The translations under genes were made by a program, and so were the position numbers. A DNA stretch of 64,000 bases from Saturnia japonica (lineage: Eukaryota; Arthropoda; Insecta; Lepidoptera; Saturniidae): positions 10,806,001 through 10,870,000 of the forward strand of contig CM065326.1 in the NCBI GenBank assembly GCA_033032175.1, in the 5' to 3' direction. The notes beneath the pieces are model-generated. The model ran no database searches. It was not told the origin of the DNA and was given only the letters and a program-made list of their open reading frames with translations. Positions 24,091 through 36,129 of the stretch are shown here, in pieces. Each line of letters opens with the position of its first letter. Position 1 is the stretch's first letter.

Positions 24091-24289
24091 ACACTGATTT
24101 CGATAATAAATTTTAGCCATTTTAAAGCGTTAATGAGTTTTCTAGCGTTCCATGATTAAATGTCAAGACTAAATAAGTATTCCCGCTAAATTTGACAGCT
24201 GTAGCTTTACCAAGATGGCCGCTATATAATGTAAAAGTTCCAGCGCACCTATTGAAAACCCCTTTAAATACAATAGATTCCAATAAAGT

Positions 24290-24775
24290 TTTTGTTTAAT
24301 AGAGAAAATTCAATGTTTTGTAATCAAGTCGTCAAAAATGATTTTCGGGCGCTTACATGGCTTAAGCTGGCAAAACCTTGTTAGATACATCAATATAATA
24401 TTCTAAAGAATTGTAGTTTTTTTAAAAACCTAAAGAAAAATCCGCGATGGTATATGTCTATCTCCTAAGGTTGACTCACAGTAACCATTTTTATCTTCAA
24501 CATAATAACGTTAATTAATTTGGGCATTTAATGTAGATTAAAATTATCCTTTACATATGTCATTTAAACTAAAATCATAGAAGATATCACGGATTCAAAA
24601 TTACACGCAACCAAAGAAATTATTTGCAGCGAAACTGTTGTACTTTTTCGCAACTATTGTCAATAATGAAGCGATAAACTGTAAATCAATCGAACACGCT
24701 TTTTTAACATAAATAATACCACTTTGTAAATTGCACCCGTGCGAAGTTGGAACGGGTCGCTAGTAGACTATAAAT
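24290..24775 (+). repeat. RTE-like 3' fragment, direct repeat of 61335-61750
   Basis: Long colinear match: agagaaaattcaat, gggcgcttacatggctta, ttgttagatacatcaat-like, atgtctatctcctaag, tgggcatttaatgtagatt and gaagatatcacggattcaaaattac. It ends near cgggtcgctagtag, like other RTE-type tails in the window. Confidence 0.65.
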
Positions 24776-25220
24776 AACATCATTCTACGACCCTTATGGC
24801 TATAACGTCAACCAATTTCACAAACTGTAACTACGAGATTTGTGAACAACGATAGGTTACATCAATGACGTTTTATAAATAGATGCGTTGTACTCTCACT
24901 AAAAGCAATTTGAAGACGTTACAAATTTTGTTATCAGCATGTTGAAACAAAAGACATAGGAAATGACAGCGTAAGGCGGAAACACTGTCGTCAAAAAAGG
25001 ATAAAAGTTTCTTCTCACTCACGCCGGTATTTAGTCGAAAGTGAACTGAGGGTGATTGCCCACCCTTCACAATTGTATGTAAAGAGCGTCAATGCCGTAT
25101 CTACTTATAAAATATGAGGGTGTGCGGTGCAGTGGATATTTGGGTGAATAAATTTAAAGCAGGTGCAACCGTGGGGCACAATATTCTGTTCAAACCAATA
25201 CTATTTCATGTAAAAAGTAC

Positions 25221-25349
25221 CTGATTATGACGGCTAAATCCTGTTGGAAGACAGGCGATGTGATAACCGCTTTCGCAACCAAAGTTGCTTTGCCGCATCC
25301 AGCACTTCCTATGAGCGCCAGGGGGACGTTACTGTCTCCCATTATGTAC
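25221..25349 (-). CDS. NWD-like gene, exon 7 (NACHT Walker A, degenerate)
   Basis: Acceptor attgaag, donor ATCAG|GTACTT, 129 nt, phase 2 in and 2 out. Encodes NVPLALIGSAGCGKATLVAK, then AVITSPVFQQDLAVIIR. The P-loop is at 25286-25309. Known: Walker A is GxxxxGK[S/T] and the Ser/Thr binds the Mg ion of Mg-ATP. Here the residue after Lys is Ala (codon 25286-25288) with a Thr one place later. The Lys is kept. Confidence 0.92.
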
Positions 25350-25529
25350 CTTCAATGATCATAAACGTGGGCATTAACAAGGAGAAAACGGGCGTAACTC
25401 CCTTATACATGTACCAAGTCTACGGGACAATATATTAGAAAATTAAGTAATTTTTATGCTAAAAGAAATTAATGAAGTCTATTGATGGAATACTGCAAGA
25501 GGAAACACTAACATAGTCATTATATAGAC

Positions 25530-25960
25530 ATATAGATATAATAATGTCGGCTGCGAGTAACAGAGGTAGAACACAGAGAAAATTTGGAGATTTCTCTGTA
25601 CTGAGGGGCACTCCGACTGGTGGACGGTATTGTGCCTGATGGTAAGCACAGCATAATCCAAACACAACGGTGACCACCGAGAGATCTAAATCCAACGATT
25701 GTCGTTGCTGTCATATCGGCCTGCATAGATATCTCTTCACGTCACGTTTGAAGGACCCGATGTTGTAAGAAAGAAATACACTGGCCGAGAGATTGTTCCA
25801 CAGCTTCACGGTACGATTAAGATAAGTCATAGAGAACTTTTTAGTTCGTGCCGAGATGGAGGTTACTGTAAAACTGTTACTCCGAAGCGCAGCGCGTGTC
25901 TTTCTATTGTGGAAGGGAGAGGAGGGAATTAGATTCTTGCGGTAGGGTTTCTAGAGCTCC
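25530..25960 (+). repeat. Interspersed repeat (family C), copy 1
   Basis: Marks: gtgcctgatggtaagcacag, cgttgctgtcatatcggcct, tggccgagagattgttcca, cagcttcacggtacg and gaagggagaggagggaatta. Same blocks at 38900-39160, in part at 36130-36350 and 55195-55620. The many ORFs here are shadows of the repeat. Confidence 0.65.
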
Positions 25961-26639
25961 TCGGGGTAAGGGATTCAAGGTTGGCTTACTACCAAGTGGG
26001 CAGTATGCTTTTTTACCACATTTCTCATATAAAAAATAAATTAGTAAATCTATTATTTTGTCATTATATAATTTCAGTATGTCTTTTGTAAATTTTTGAT
26101 TTTTTTTTTCTTCTTTATATCTCGATAACAGTATGATTTTCAATGTTCCTGAACTCGGAGCCCTGGATACACAAGAGGTTTTTTTATTATATACACATTA
26201 CAAATTCTATCACACGTTCACTTGTTGGTCTTCCCAAAATAAATAAAAGTTATTTTCTACAAATTATTACCATATTTTTACTCACGATTTAAGTTCATTT
26301 AAAGTTATTTCTCTGGTCGACGTACACTGCGCAGTTTTTTGGCAGAATACTAAGTGTTCGTTGATTTCGTCGAAAAAGCTGGAAACGACGAATGTTCAAG
26401 GGTAAAACGACATCGGTAAGATTTTCTTTTTACGTAATTCTTATTATAGTGTTGTCAAGCTTAGCGTTTTAATATTTACATTCCCAACTATGAGCTATCT
26501 ATTTATTTAACCCTACGGAATACTTAATCCGGGAGTAAACTATTTTTGAAAAGTTCTTTTGAACACTTTATATGACGATAATACTACCCATGAATGAATA
26601 TTACATTATTTCATTTAGTAATAAATGAAAAATATTACA

Positions 26640-27030
26640 CAAAAACGCTTCATTATAATCACACGACCGCGCGTGACGTCATCATTCAATAAATAAAACA
26701 CTAAGGTATTATTTGCCAAGTTGAATTTATCAAAACTTCAGTATAAACTTATGAAAATTTTACGGCCCGTATATACTTTTAATGTATGTTATAGTTAGGT
26801 ACTTGTCACAAAATAACCTAATAAGAATAAAATTCAACTGTGTATAATCTTCACAATGGCATCACGTTTTCTGATTGGCGTTTAAATTCACTTGACTTCT
26901 AGATAAAAATCTGAATTTTCCCAAGAGAAAATTAAATGAAAGGATATTTTTTTTCCAGATTTGTGTATTTTAGGTTTTTTTTTATCAAATTTTAAGTTAA
27001 ATTTTTAAGCATATCGTCAACTTGCGACGT
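26640..27030 (+). repeat. AT-rich interspersed repeat (family of 60-420 and 5950-6330)
   Basis: Begins near cgcgcgtgacgtcatcattc with a perfect TGACGTCA (26674-26681), then the attatttgccaagttgaatt, aacctaataagaataa and gatttgtgtattttagg blocks. It lies directly upstream of exon 6's splice donor. Confidence 0.55.
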
Positions 27031-27054
27031 CTGTCAAATAAATGATAACTTTAC

Positions 27055-27233
27055 CTGGTATGTATTCCGTTGTAACCAACGGGTTCATAGTTCTCGGTAA
27101 CAAGTGCCTCGAGCAGCGCGTCGAGCCGCTCGCCAAGCGCCGCACGCACGCCTTTAGTGTAGTCGTTGTCACCAGTCGAAGTCGACCGACCGCGAACACT
27201 CGCCCGGATTATGTTCCGCTCAATCAGGTGATA
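27055..27233 (-). CDS. NWD-like gene, exon 6 (pre-NACHT linker)
   Basis: Acceptor tttttccag, donor ACCAG|GTAAAG, 179 nt, phase 0 in and 2 out. Encodes YHLIERNIIRASVRGRSTS and ALGERLDALLEALVTENYEP. The first part fits the family pattern LP..NV.ry.VrW; the second part is the helix before the P-loop. The Arg codon is shared with exon 7. Confidence 0.85.
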
Positions 27234-27266
27234 CTGGAAAAATTCATATTGAGTATTGATTGATGG

Positions 27267-27548
27267 TTCTGTCGTAGCGTGAACGGACACCGCGTCAATA
27301 GACGTGAGTTCGAACCCCTACAAAGGGCCTAGCTTTCAGTGAAGGAAAACTTCGTGATGAAATCATAGTATGGTGGTAGGCATAAAGTAATAAAGACCGC
27401 TCGTTGTACTCTAGTATACCGAATTCATAATTCTATGGTGGTTATGGCATTTTGATATCGCCAAGTACCTATATGTGTGTTCCAGCAACTGCACTTGAGA
27501 GCCCATGAATCCACTACTCTTAGCATGTCACCATTTTGAGCCACATAT
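27267..27548 (+). repeat. tRNA-derived SINE (family A), copy 6
   Basis: Shows ttctgtcgtagcgtgaacg (worn A box), cgcgtcaatagacgtgagtt, B box GAGTTCGAACCCC, then gtgaaggaaaacttcgtgat, cagcaactgcacttgagagc and ttttgagccacat. It starts about 35 bases from exon 6 and ends next to the LINE. Confidence 0.75.
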
Positions 27549-27755
27549 TCACTTATTTCATTTTTTTTTTCTCTTTATTTGGTTAGCCAACAGTTGTACA
27601 ATATTTCTTTAATTAACATACAGTTTATGAAAACATGCTTAAAAGTACTAACTAATTATAGGCTAACACAGCATGCAAAATTATATTAGCTAATTATGTC
27701 ATAAACAATATAATAAAACAAACTAACAAAAAAAAAACCAATGATGTCTAAAACA

Positions 27756-30560
27756 TTACTTATAATAAGCAGTGATACATTTTCGATATTTCCATAAAGT
27801 GTCCACATGAATATCTGCTGTTAAACTCACACTGTTGTATAATTTACACATTCTAGGAATGGGCGAGTTACTTCCAAGCACTGTCCTACGCAGAGGCGGA
27901 ACTAAAGGAATTATTATGTGACGAGGATATCTAATAGGCACTCTATAATTAACCATTTGAAGGATTTCCGGACAATCAATTTTGTTTCTTACAAGTTTAT
28001 ATAAAAATATAAGATCCAAAATATCTCTACGTTTAGAGAGTGCTACAATTTTAAATTCTTTCATTCTATCTATATATGATTTATTTTTATTTGCTTTGCC
28101 TACGGAGTACATCAAGTGGTATAAAAACTTTTTCTGTATACGTTCAATCCTAAGAGAGTGCGTGGCATAGTGTGGTCTCCACACTACACTACAATATTCT
28201 AATATGCTGCGCACAATATCATTGTAAAGTAATATTTTAGTTTGAGGCTTGCGGAATTCCTTACCACTTCTGATTATAAAACCTAAAGACTTAAACGCTT
28301 TTTTGAGTATTTGACAGACATGAGGCACAAAAGTTAACTTTCTATCAAACGTGATCCCCAAATCTCTAATAACTTCTACCTCTTCTATATTGTGACCTGT
28401 AATGTTATAAGTAGAAGTTATGAAATTATTTTTTCTTGTGAATTTCATATGTACGCATTTTTTAGAATTAAGACTCATGAAATTAACTTTACACCAATCA
28501 ATTAGTATATTGAGATCCTGTTGCAGTAAAAAAACATCTTCAACACAATCTACAATTTTTAAATTTTTTAAATCATCTGCAAACAGGAACGGCTTTGAGT
28601 TATAAAAAAGAAAAAGAAACGTCATTTATATATATATTAAATAATATTGGGCCAATATTTGATCCCTGTGGGACACCTGAAGTTATTTTACGTTTTATAG
28701 ACTGAAAACCATTTGCTACAACATAAAAATCACGTTCTGTGAGATAAGAACTTATCCAGCTTAGGAAAGCTCCTGAGAACCCATATAATGTCAATTTATT
28801 GAGCAATAATGCATGAGACACCTTATCAAAAGCTTTTCTGAAATCAGTGTATATCACATCCACTTGTTTATTAGAGTCTAGAGCTTCAGTAATGGTTTCA
28901 GTAAACAAAACCAAATTGGTACTTGTGGACCTTGCTTTTACAAATCCGTGTTGATGAGTAGAAATAAATCTCTGAAAGTACGACTGGATGTAGGGACACA
29001 CAAGAGCCTCAAACGTTTTACTAAATGCGGACAAACTGATATTGGCCTGTAGTTACTAACTTTAACTATGCGGGAAATACTCGTGAATTAAGAGACACGT
29101 TGAAAATAATGAATAAAGGTGCAGCCATTTCTGATGAACAGTTAGAAATAAAAAATGGTGGAATTCCATCTGAGCCAGCACCTTTTGATACATCTAAAGC
29201 GTTCAGTTTCTTCTCTATACACTCGCAAGTTAACTGTAGACAAGATAGATTGTCGCTCTCCATTTTTAATGAATCGAAGTAGTTGTGAGAATTTTCTACA
29301 ATTACTTGTGAAGTTGGACTTACAACATATACCGATGAGAAAAATGAAGCAAATAAATTACAAATCCCAGTACCGTTTGCTGCTGCTATAATACCATCAG
29401 ACATGACGGTTGGATAAGTACCTGTAGTAATACGTTTACTTTTTATATATGAGCAAAAATATTTAGAATTGACTTTAATTTTATTTTCGATACTTCTAAT
29501 ATATAGATCATAACATTCTTTAGCAATTTTTTCACACCTATCTATCAGTAATTTCAATGTTAATTTATCCATTGGGTTATTATATTTTTTAACTCTACGC
29601 CAAACATTATACCTTTCTTTAAGACGTTTAATTAATTTACTTGAGTACCACATAGGAAAATTCTTGTTTTTTACTTTTAGTGTAGGGACATATTTATTTA
29701 TAATCTCTTGAATAATAGTATAAAATGAGTCTACCATATCATCTACGTCTCTACATTTACGAAATATATCTAACCAATCTCTATTTGCCAAATCTACTTT
29801 TATTGATGTATAATCTGCTCTGTAAAAATTAGGTCTTGGAAATTTTAAATTTGAATTAAGTTTAACTACAGCTATACTAGAAATACAAACATCAATTGGT
29901 GGGTGATATGGATCAACACAGCTCAGAATACATTCACTTTTGGTAACTTTACAGTTAGGTATATCGGCTACAACAAGGTCAAGTATTTTATTTTTGTCGT
30001 TATATATACTACTGTATTGCTTTAAATTTTTTACATGCAAAAAATCTAATAATAATTGCCCCTGAAGGGGCAAACGGGTAGATGAAATGTTATTAATATT
30101 ATTCTATTGTATATAGCTTAAATTAAAATCACTCAAAATACATATATATGATTGTTTAAACACTTCTAAAATATCATTACAATTATCAAGAAAACACTCC
30201 AAGGATGAGTGTTGAACGGGGGGTGGTAAATATACAGCACATAATGCCAACTTTTTCTTAGAATTATTAGATTTAAGATCAATGCTAACCCACAAATCCT
30301 CACAAACGCTCTCCGATGATATCAGTCTTTGTGATGATAATTTTTTAGTGACTGCTATTAATACACCTCCTCCAGTCTTTTTACTCTGATCAAATGTTCT
30401 ATCTCTACGATATACATCGTATCTATTATCAAATAGCTCAGAACTAAGTACACTAGAATTTAGCCATGTTTCTGTTAAAACAACTATATCAAAATTATTA
30501 CATGCAAGATTTCGATAAAGTATACGCTTTAGATCTAAGACCGCGGGTATTCTGATAATA
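27756..30560 (-). pseudogene. LINE ORF2: AP-endonuclease and reverse transcriptase
   Basis: Endonuclease: YYQNTRGLRS near 30555, a frameshift, then DIVVLTETWLNSS, KKTGGGVLIAV and ICILSDFNLSY, an in-frame TAG at 30104, then a long frame to 29066. Reverse transcriptase: [32 protein letters not shown] and the catalytic FADD. C-terminus to 27756 with ILEYCSVVWRPHYATH. Frameshifts near 29050 and 28610. Frames from 28625 to 27756 are intact (289 codons). Confidence 0.85.
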
Positions 30561-30749
30561 TATATTTAAAGACGAGAATTTTAATTTTAAAAATCAACAA
30601 AATCCTTGCGTTAACCTAAAAATAATTTAAATAATCTTCTCCAAGCAACTCATATCCTTAATGACTTTATAATCTGAATTGTTATTTTTTCGCATAAAAA
30701 TTCTGCTGTTTCTGACCCACATGTACTTGTAATTCTTGTCTCTGGACAA

Positions 30750-31717
30750 TTATCTCGCAGCAGCGTGAAGAGCTTTGTTGGCAGGCGAAAGGTGCTCCAT
30801 GATGTATATCGGTTTTTTGTCTCCTGCTATTTTGACATGAGAGGAATTGAGTTTATCATCTGGATGAAACTTATTATACTTAATGACAGCAGCGAGAAAG
30901 CTATCTCGAACGAAAGGATTATTAAATTGCACTACAATGGCACGAGGACGTTGACTAGAACGGTTTTGTTTTATAGTTCTGGTACAGTGCATGATCTTAT
31001 CATAATCAACGGGGTAGTTTATAACTGTACTTAACTGCTTAATTATTGACATTAAATTCTCATTTTTTGACTCTGGAACACATTGTATCTCTATATTACT
31101 GGCACGGGAATGTTGTTACATTTGGTTTATGCGCCCACTTAAGTCTTGAATAGCAGTTTGCATCTTTAAGTTCTGTGAAACTAAGTTCTTTGTTGATTCC
31201 GACAATAGTTTATGTTCGCTCAGCAAATCCTCATATTGTGAGTTAAGAAATGAAAACGACTCCTTAAAATCCCTAATGTCCTCCTTGATCAATCGAAGTT
31301 CAGTGTTGATAGTGCTTGATAAATTCTGATTTATTTGCGTTGCGAAATTAGCCAGTTCTTCCTTAAGCACTTCTTTGATTAAGTTCCGTATAACATCATG
31401 ATTGAGTGGTGTGGGAGTGCTTGGGTTGGGAGATGTCGTGTGTGCGGTACCTTTCTTCGATCGGACTGTAACATGATCGAAAGTATGTACAGTTCGAATT
31501 GAGGTGTTGTCATTATTGCTTTTTTTTTCATGCACATCAGACACTTCCAATCACTAGACCACATGGCTGTAGATCTTTCTTGGGAATCAGAAGGGAAAAC
31601 ACAATCAAAGTGATAAGCCTTATCGCATTGCATACATTTTCTATAATTATCATTGTCAGCATCCAAATTACAGCACCCCCAGGAGATTGAACTGGACGAC
31701 ATTATGTGCCTTTTCAA
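30750..31717 (-). pseudogene. LINE ORF1: PHD-like finger, coiled coil, RNA-binding-like end
   Basis: Minus strand. First part (31717 to about 31530) has a Cys/His finger: WGCCNLDADNDNYRKCMQCD, then AYHFDCVF and DWKCLMC, a PHD-type C4HC3 arrangement. A frameshift near 31550 leads to a coiled coil (IRNLIKEVLKEELANFATQI, LLSESTKNLVSQ). A TAA after RINQM near 31116 is followed in the same frame by RAIVVQFNNPFVRDSFLAAV, similar to the FP25K/ORF1p-type domain of insect LINEs. One frameshift and at least one stop. Confidence 0.75.
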
Positions 31718-32204
31718 CTCACTTATTAATTTCCTTTTCTTAAAGAAGGAGAAACAGTGGAAATAATATATCGTAAAAAAGAAGGTAATTTAATTTTTTT
31801 TTTTTTTACAAATAAATAATTTTATCCATGCATAAACATACGTTAGATGACTGAATAACCTTGTTTATAATCATATCACAGTGTCTGCTATTATTTGAAA
31901 TGACAAAGAATTGTCGATATTATTAAACACTTGTTGTTAGTTTCAAGAGAAACCACGAATTAACTTTCTATTGTATGATACAAACACATACAGAGCAGTC
32001 ACTAAAATGTATAAACTTTTTTTTGTGTTTATTAGGTAAGTACTTATGAACATATCACTAGTTCTGGATAAAATCGGAAGAACACACATTTAGACACAGA
32101 TTGAAGTATAGATTCACTAGATTGTATTAACTTTTAGCTAGTTTATAATTAAAATTATGGAGACAAGTAACAAGCTTTTTTTTTCTTTTTTTTTTTTTGA
32201 ACGG

Positions 32205-32740
32205 ACTACACTGTAAGGGCCCTATCCAAAAACAGAGCCGCTGCGGCTTTTACAGCTTCACCGAACTTGGGAGCGAGCGCTTAGGGCACTCAGCCGCGAA
32301 AGTTTGGGACGACCCGCACGAGGGTCCCAGAGTGGCCGAACCTTGGCTCGGGCGGTCGTCGAGAATGCGAAAACGTCGCGATCTATCAAATTCCCTAATC
32401 TTAAGAAAAATCGAGCTAACTAACATATACTCATATGCACGTTCCCTTCCTTCTGGGAGGAAGGAGGGGACCATGCGTATGTGTATTTAGTAATCGGAAT
32501 GGTTTTTCTACACTAACTAGCGCATTAATCTAACTAGCGCAAAAAAAGACAAAAAAAGGTCCCAGAACCTATGTACCTGTGTGGTGTGCACGTGTGTGTG
32601 TTCATACGTGTGTAATGTTGTATGTGGGTAGCTAAGTGGTGCACGTATAGTGTCACTTGTATCGCGCGGGCGGCTGCCTGACCCAAGGGCTTCACACCGA
32701 GGAACGGACCTAGGCTTGGATTGCCGCTAGAGAGGGTGGA
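32205..32740 (-). repeat. Interspersed repeat, long copy (inverted relative to 18425-18870)
   Basis: Blocks match 18425-18870 in reverse: ttttacagcttcaccg, gagcgagcgcttagggcact, gaggaagg..gggaccatgcg, atgttgtatgtgggtagct, gtgtcacttgtatcgcgcgg. The right end runs into LTR-like sequence. Confidence 0.65.
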
Positions 32741-33011
32741 CGTGACGGGTGTTTCGATTTAGACGAGCGGGTCAGTGAAGATATTACGCGGGCCCCATAC
32801 GGCGCCTCTTCGAGCTTAAGTACAATCATCAAAAAAGTCTAAGCAACATGTACTAATTTAAATTTTAGGATGGTTCTTCACATTATAACGTTGTATTTTA
32901 TTTTTAAAATAATATCTTTAGGGTTCTATGATGTAAAAATTACAGCTGTTGTCTTTATACGTTCTTTTAATAACAGAAATGAACAATATTAGAATATACT
33001 GTAGAAACAAG

Positions 33012-33882
33012 TGTTGGCGACAGAACAGTTGTTTTCGTGTCTTAGGTTAGGGTATTATGTGATATTACTCTGTTTACGTGTTATATACTATGCGTTACGA
33101 TAAAATAGATTAATACAGACAATATTATAGAGAAATGTAAGCGAATACGCTACATTACAAGTTGCACGTTATATATTAAGATGTATATAAACCATTATGT
33201 ATTGTGTGTCACATATGTGAAAATATAACTAATATAGTATAGATTAACGCATAGAGTAAGCCAATAGAGTAAGTATATCAAATATTATAGAGATTTTACG
33301 AACGGAAAACAGTGATGCCGCCCGTAAATTACATTGTTTTTGGCTTATATACGAAATATATACTTGATGTATATTATAAGTGAGTAAGTAATAGACAGGT
33401 AATAAAAAGAGGAACATTTTGATATATGACATATGTACATAAGATATATAATGACAGAAATATAGAGAGATTAACAGGGCAACCAAAGCGAAAACTGAAA
33501 TTAAAACAAAGTTAAATCACGAAATAAAACGGGGCTCTATTTACGGTCATTCCTCGAACTACTTAAGCTCGAAGAGGGGCCGTATTGGGCACGGTGCAAT
33601 TCAACGAGTCTACAAGTACAAGCAACAAGTAACAACGAGAAGAAAGCTTTGGTCGTTCTGCGAACAATTAATTGAAGATATCGACTTTTATTGAAGACCC
33701 GGCACCTCAAGCGGTCGTGCATTATTGCACCCCCCGGACCCCCTCACTACTAACATCACGCCACCCACTGGTATCCGTACGGTGTCTACGAGACGGGCAT
33801 CCGGCGCAACAAAACGCCCGTCTAAACCGGGGAAACGTCACACCCCCCCCCCATACAGAGGGGAAGCGACGCATACCCAACA
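33012..33882 (+). mobile_element. Solo LTR inserted in the Tc1-like element
   Basis: 871 bp beginning TGTTGG and ending CCAACA, the classic inverted LTR ends. It interrupts a Tc1 sequence that is continuous in copy 2 (gaaactaagatacataag read on the same strand). The right flank CTAAG and left flank C-AAG fit a 5-bp target duplication with one base lost on the left. No internal region remains, so it probably formed by LTR-LTR recombination. A poly-C run is at 33842-33852. Confidence 0.8.
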
Positions 33883-33966
33883 CTAAGATACATAAGAAAC
33901 TGAACTTTTTTCTTACAAAATGAAATTTCTAAAGAAAATGTATTTATTGTGAAAGAATAGAACAAT

Positions 33967-35009
33967 TTAATACAAAGTATGGGCTCCTCTGCTATTCAGA
34001 ACTTGTCGGCAACGATTATTAATTGAATTAATGAGACTGTTTATGTAATCTTGCGGTATTCGCTCCCAATGAAATTGTAGCAAATCCTTCAGCTGTTGGG
34101 TTGTTGTCGCTCCGTCCAAGTCCTTCAAAACACGTCTCTGGAGCATGTCCCATGCGTGCTCGATGGGGTTGAGATCTGGCGAATGTGCAGGCCAGGGCAA
34201 TACCCGGATGTTCTCCGTTGCAAAGTATTCACTGGTTCGCCGAGCTGTATGTGAACGCGCATTGTCATGCATTAACCTAAAATCGGAGCCAAAGGTTTGT
34301 GCAAATGGGTAGACATAAGATCTGAGAATATCCTCAATTTAATTTTCAGTATTCATGTTTCCATTTACAAAAACGAGCTCAGTTCGCCTGTTCTTCATAA
34401 TACCCGTCCATAACATAACTGTTGAGCCGCTGTATGGATGAACTTCCTGAACGCAACTGAGCCTTTCAGTATTTCCGGGCCGACGATACACTCGCACCCT
34501 TCTGGTATCAGGCTTAAACCCGAATCGCGACTCATCGGAAAACATAATTTTATCCCATTGTTCCTGGGTCCATGTTATGCGTTCTCTACATCATTCATAT
34601 CGACGAGCGCGATTCCCGTGACGTATCGGTGGGCACCTGATTGGGCGTCGAGCTCGTAGGCCGTACTCATGCAGTCGATTTCGCACAGTTTGAGGACTTA
34701 CATCACACCACTTGAAATTTGTAGCCTCAAACTTATCTCTCGAGCGGTTAACATCGGCTGGCGTCTTGCAGTCAGTTGTATGTACCGGTCTTGCCGAGTG
34801 ATTGTACTCCTTTTACGGCCTGGATGCTGTTCAGCGGGTTCTCCTGTATTATTGTAGCGCTGCCAAAGACGACAAATAACACTTCTATGAATGCCAAAAT
34901 GTCGAGATACCTGAGATTGATTACTTCCCGCTTGCAACATCCCTACAGCTCTTTGCATTTCATCTGCCATCAAATGACGTCGCTTCATGACGTAAAGAAT
35001 ATCTAACAA
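33967..35009 (-). pseudogene. Tc1-like transposase, copy 1 (DD34E, broken)
   Basis: N-terminal paired-like helix-turn-helix: MQRAVGMLQAGSNQSQVSRH, FGIHRSVICRLWQRYNNTGE. Catalytic parts MFSDESRF (first Asp), MHDNARSHTARR (second Asp) and SPDLNPIEHAWD (Glu, 34 residues later). Pieces lie in separate frames (35009-34698, 34545-34339, 34272-33967) because of stops and small indels. Very similar to copy 2. Confidence 0.88.
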
Positions 35010-36129
35010 TTCAATTTTGTCGCTAACTTTATTTAAATGGTTGGTAAAATTATAAAATCAAGACTAAACGTAGCAATTAAAACGCACTTAAATTCAAACA
35101 AATTCGCAGTCATTTGAATTTTATGAAAAAACAAAACATAATCAAAATTTTTTTTTACAACAAGCCAGTATGTCATCAATAACAAAAAAGTTTACTTAGC
35201 TACGCACTTTGTTTGAGTAAATATTTAGAAATTAATTAATATAATTGGAAATATTTGTAATATCACGCATGTTGCTTAGACTTTTTTGATGTGTGTAGTT
35301 CGGAGAGTGACCGTAAGGAGATCCCCGCTTCAATTCGTATTTTTATTTTAGTTTTCACTTTGGTCGCCCTGTTAATCGCTCTATATTTCTTTCTTTATAT
35401 ACATCGTGTATACATGTTATATATCAAAATATTCCTTGTCGTATTACCTATCCATTAAATATTCACATATTATATACATTAAGTACATATTCCGTACATA
35501 AGCCAAAAACAATGCAATTTACGGGCGGCTTCACCGCTTTCCGTTCGTAAAGTTTCTATAACATTGAATATCCTTACTCTATGGACTTATTCTATGCATT
35601 TATCTATTCTATATTAGTTCTATTTCCATATATGTAACACACAATACATAAGCATTTATATACAACTTAATACATAACATGCAACTTATAATGTAGCGTA
35701 GTCGCTAACATTTCTTTATAATTTTATCTATATTGATCTATTCTATCATGACACATAGTACATAACACATAAACACAATAATATAACGTAATAACCTAAC
35801 ACAAGACACGAAAATAACAGTACTGTAGCCAACACCCCCTATTACATAGGACCTAAAAAAAACATACACGGCGAACTTTGGGTGTACAATGTACACCTAA
35901 CATAACCCTAAAAACCCGTACCCAATGTACGCCTAACCCTTCGGGGATCCCAGCGTGATGGTATGTTATAAAGTTATAAAACTGGCATAAATTTTAATTT
36001 ACCACAAAAAACTCACTGGACTGTTTTAACAAAAGTGCCACTGTGTTGTTATTAAAGCATTGTTTAAGCTCTGAAGATTAGAAAAATGTTTTATTCATGC
36101 GATATTACTTGGTATATTTTTTTTAAGTG

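Larger units (their letters stand above)
27560..31740 (-). mobile_element. Inactive CR1/Jockey-type non-LTR retrotransposon (LINE)
   Basis: About 4.2 kb on the minus strand with both ORFs recognisable: ORF1 (PHD-like finger, coiled coil, RNA-binding C-terminus) at 31717-30750 and ORF2 (endonuclease, reverse transcriptase) at about 30560-27756. The left end has a T-rich run (27562-27570), which is the A-rich 3' tail on the minus strand. Several frameshifts and stops make it dead. It sits in the intron between exons 5 and 6 in the gene's orientation. Clade (CR1, Daphne, Jockey) cannot be settled by eye. Confidence 0.85.
32823..35295 (-). mobile_element. Tc1-like DNA transposon, copy 1 (interrupted by a solo LTR)
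   Basis: Inverted ends include catcaaaaaagtctaagcaa (from 32827) and its complement to 35291, flanked by TA at 32821-32822 and 35296-35297, the usual Tc1/mariner target duplication. Without the 871-bp LTR and its 5-bp duplication the element is about 1.6 kb, the same as copy 2 at 50393-51995. The transposase is on the minus strand and broken. Confidence 0.88.
32740..35857 (-). mobile_element. LTR fragment split by a Tc1-like insertion
   Basis: The flanks of the Tc1-like element (to 32820 and from 35298) join into one sequence that matches the reverse complement of the solo LTR at 33012-33882: left part ccatacggcgcctcttcgag, right part ttcggagagtgaccgtaagg, on to gacacgaaaataacagtact and gtagccaaca at 35857. 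The left part is shortened by deletions compared with the solo LTR. The fragment is older and more diverged than the solo LTR. Confidence 0.7.
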
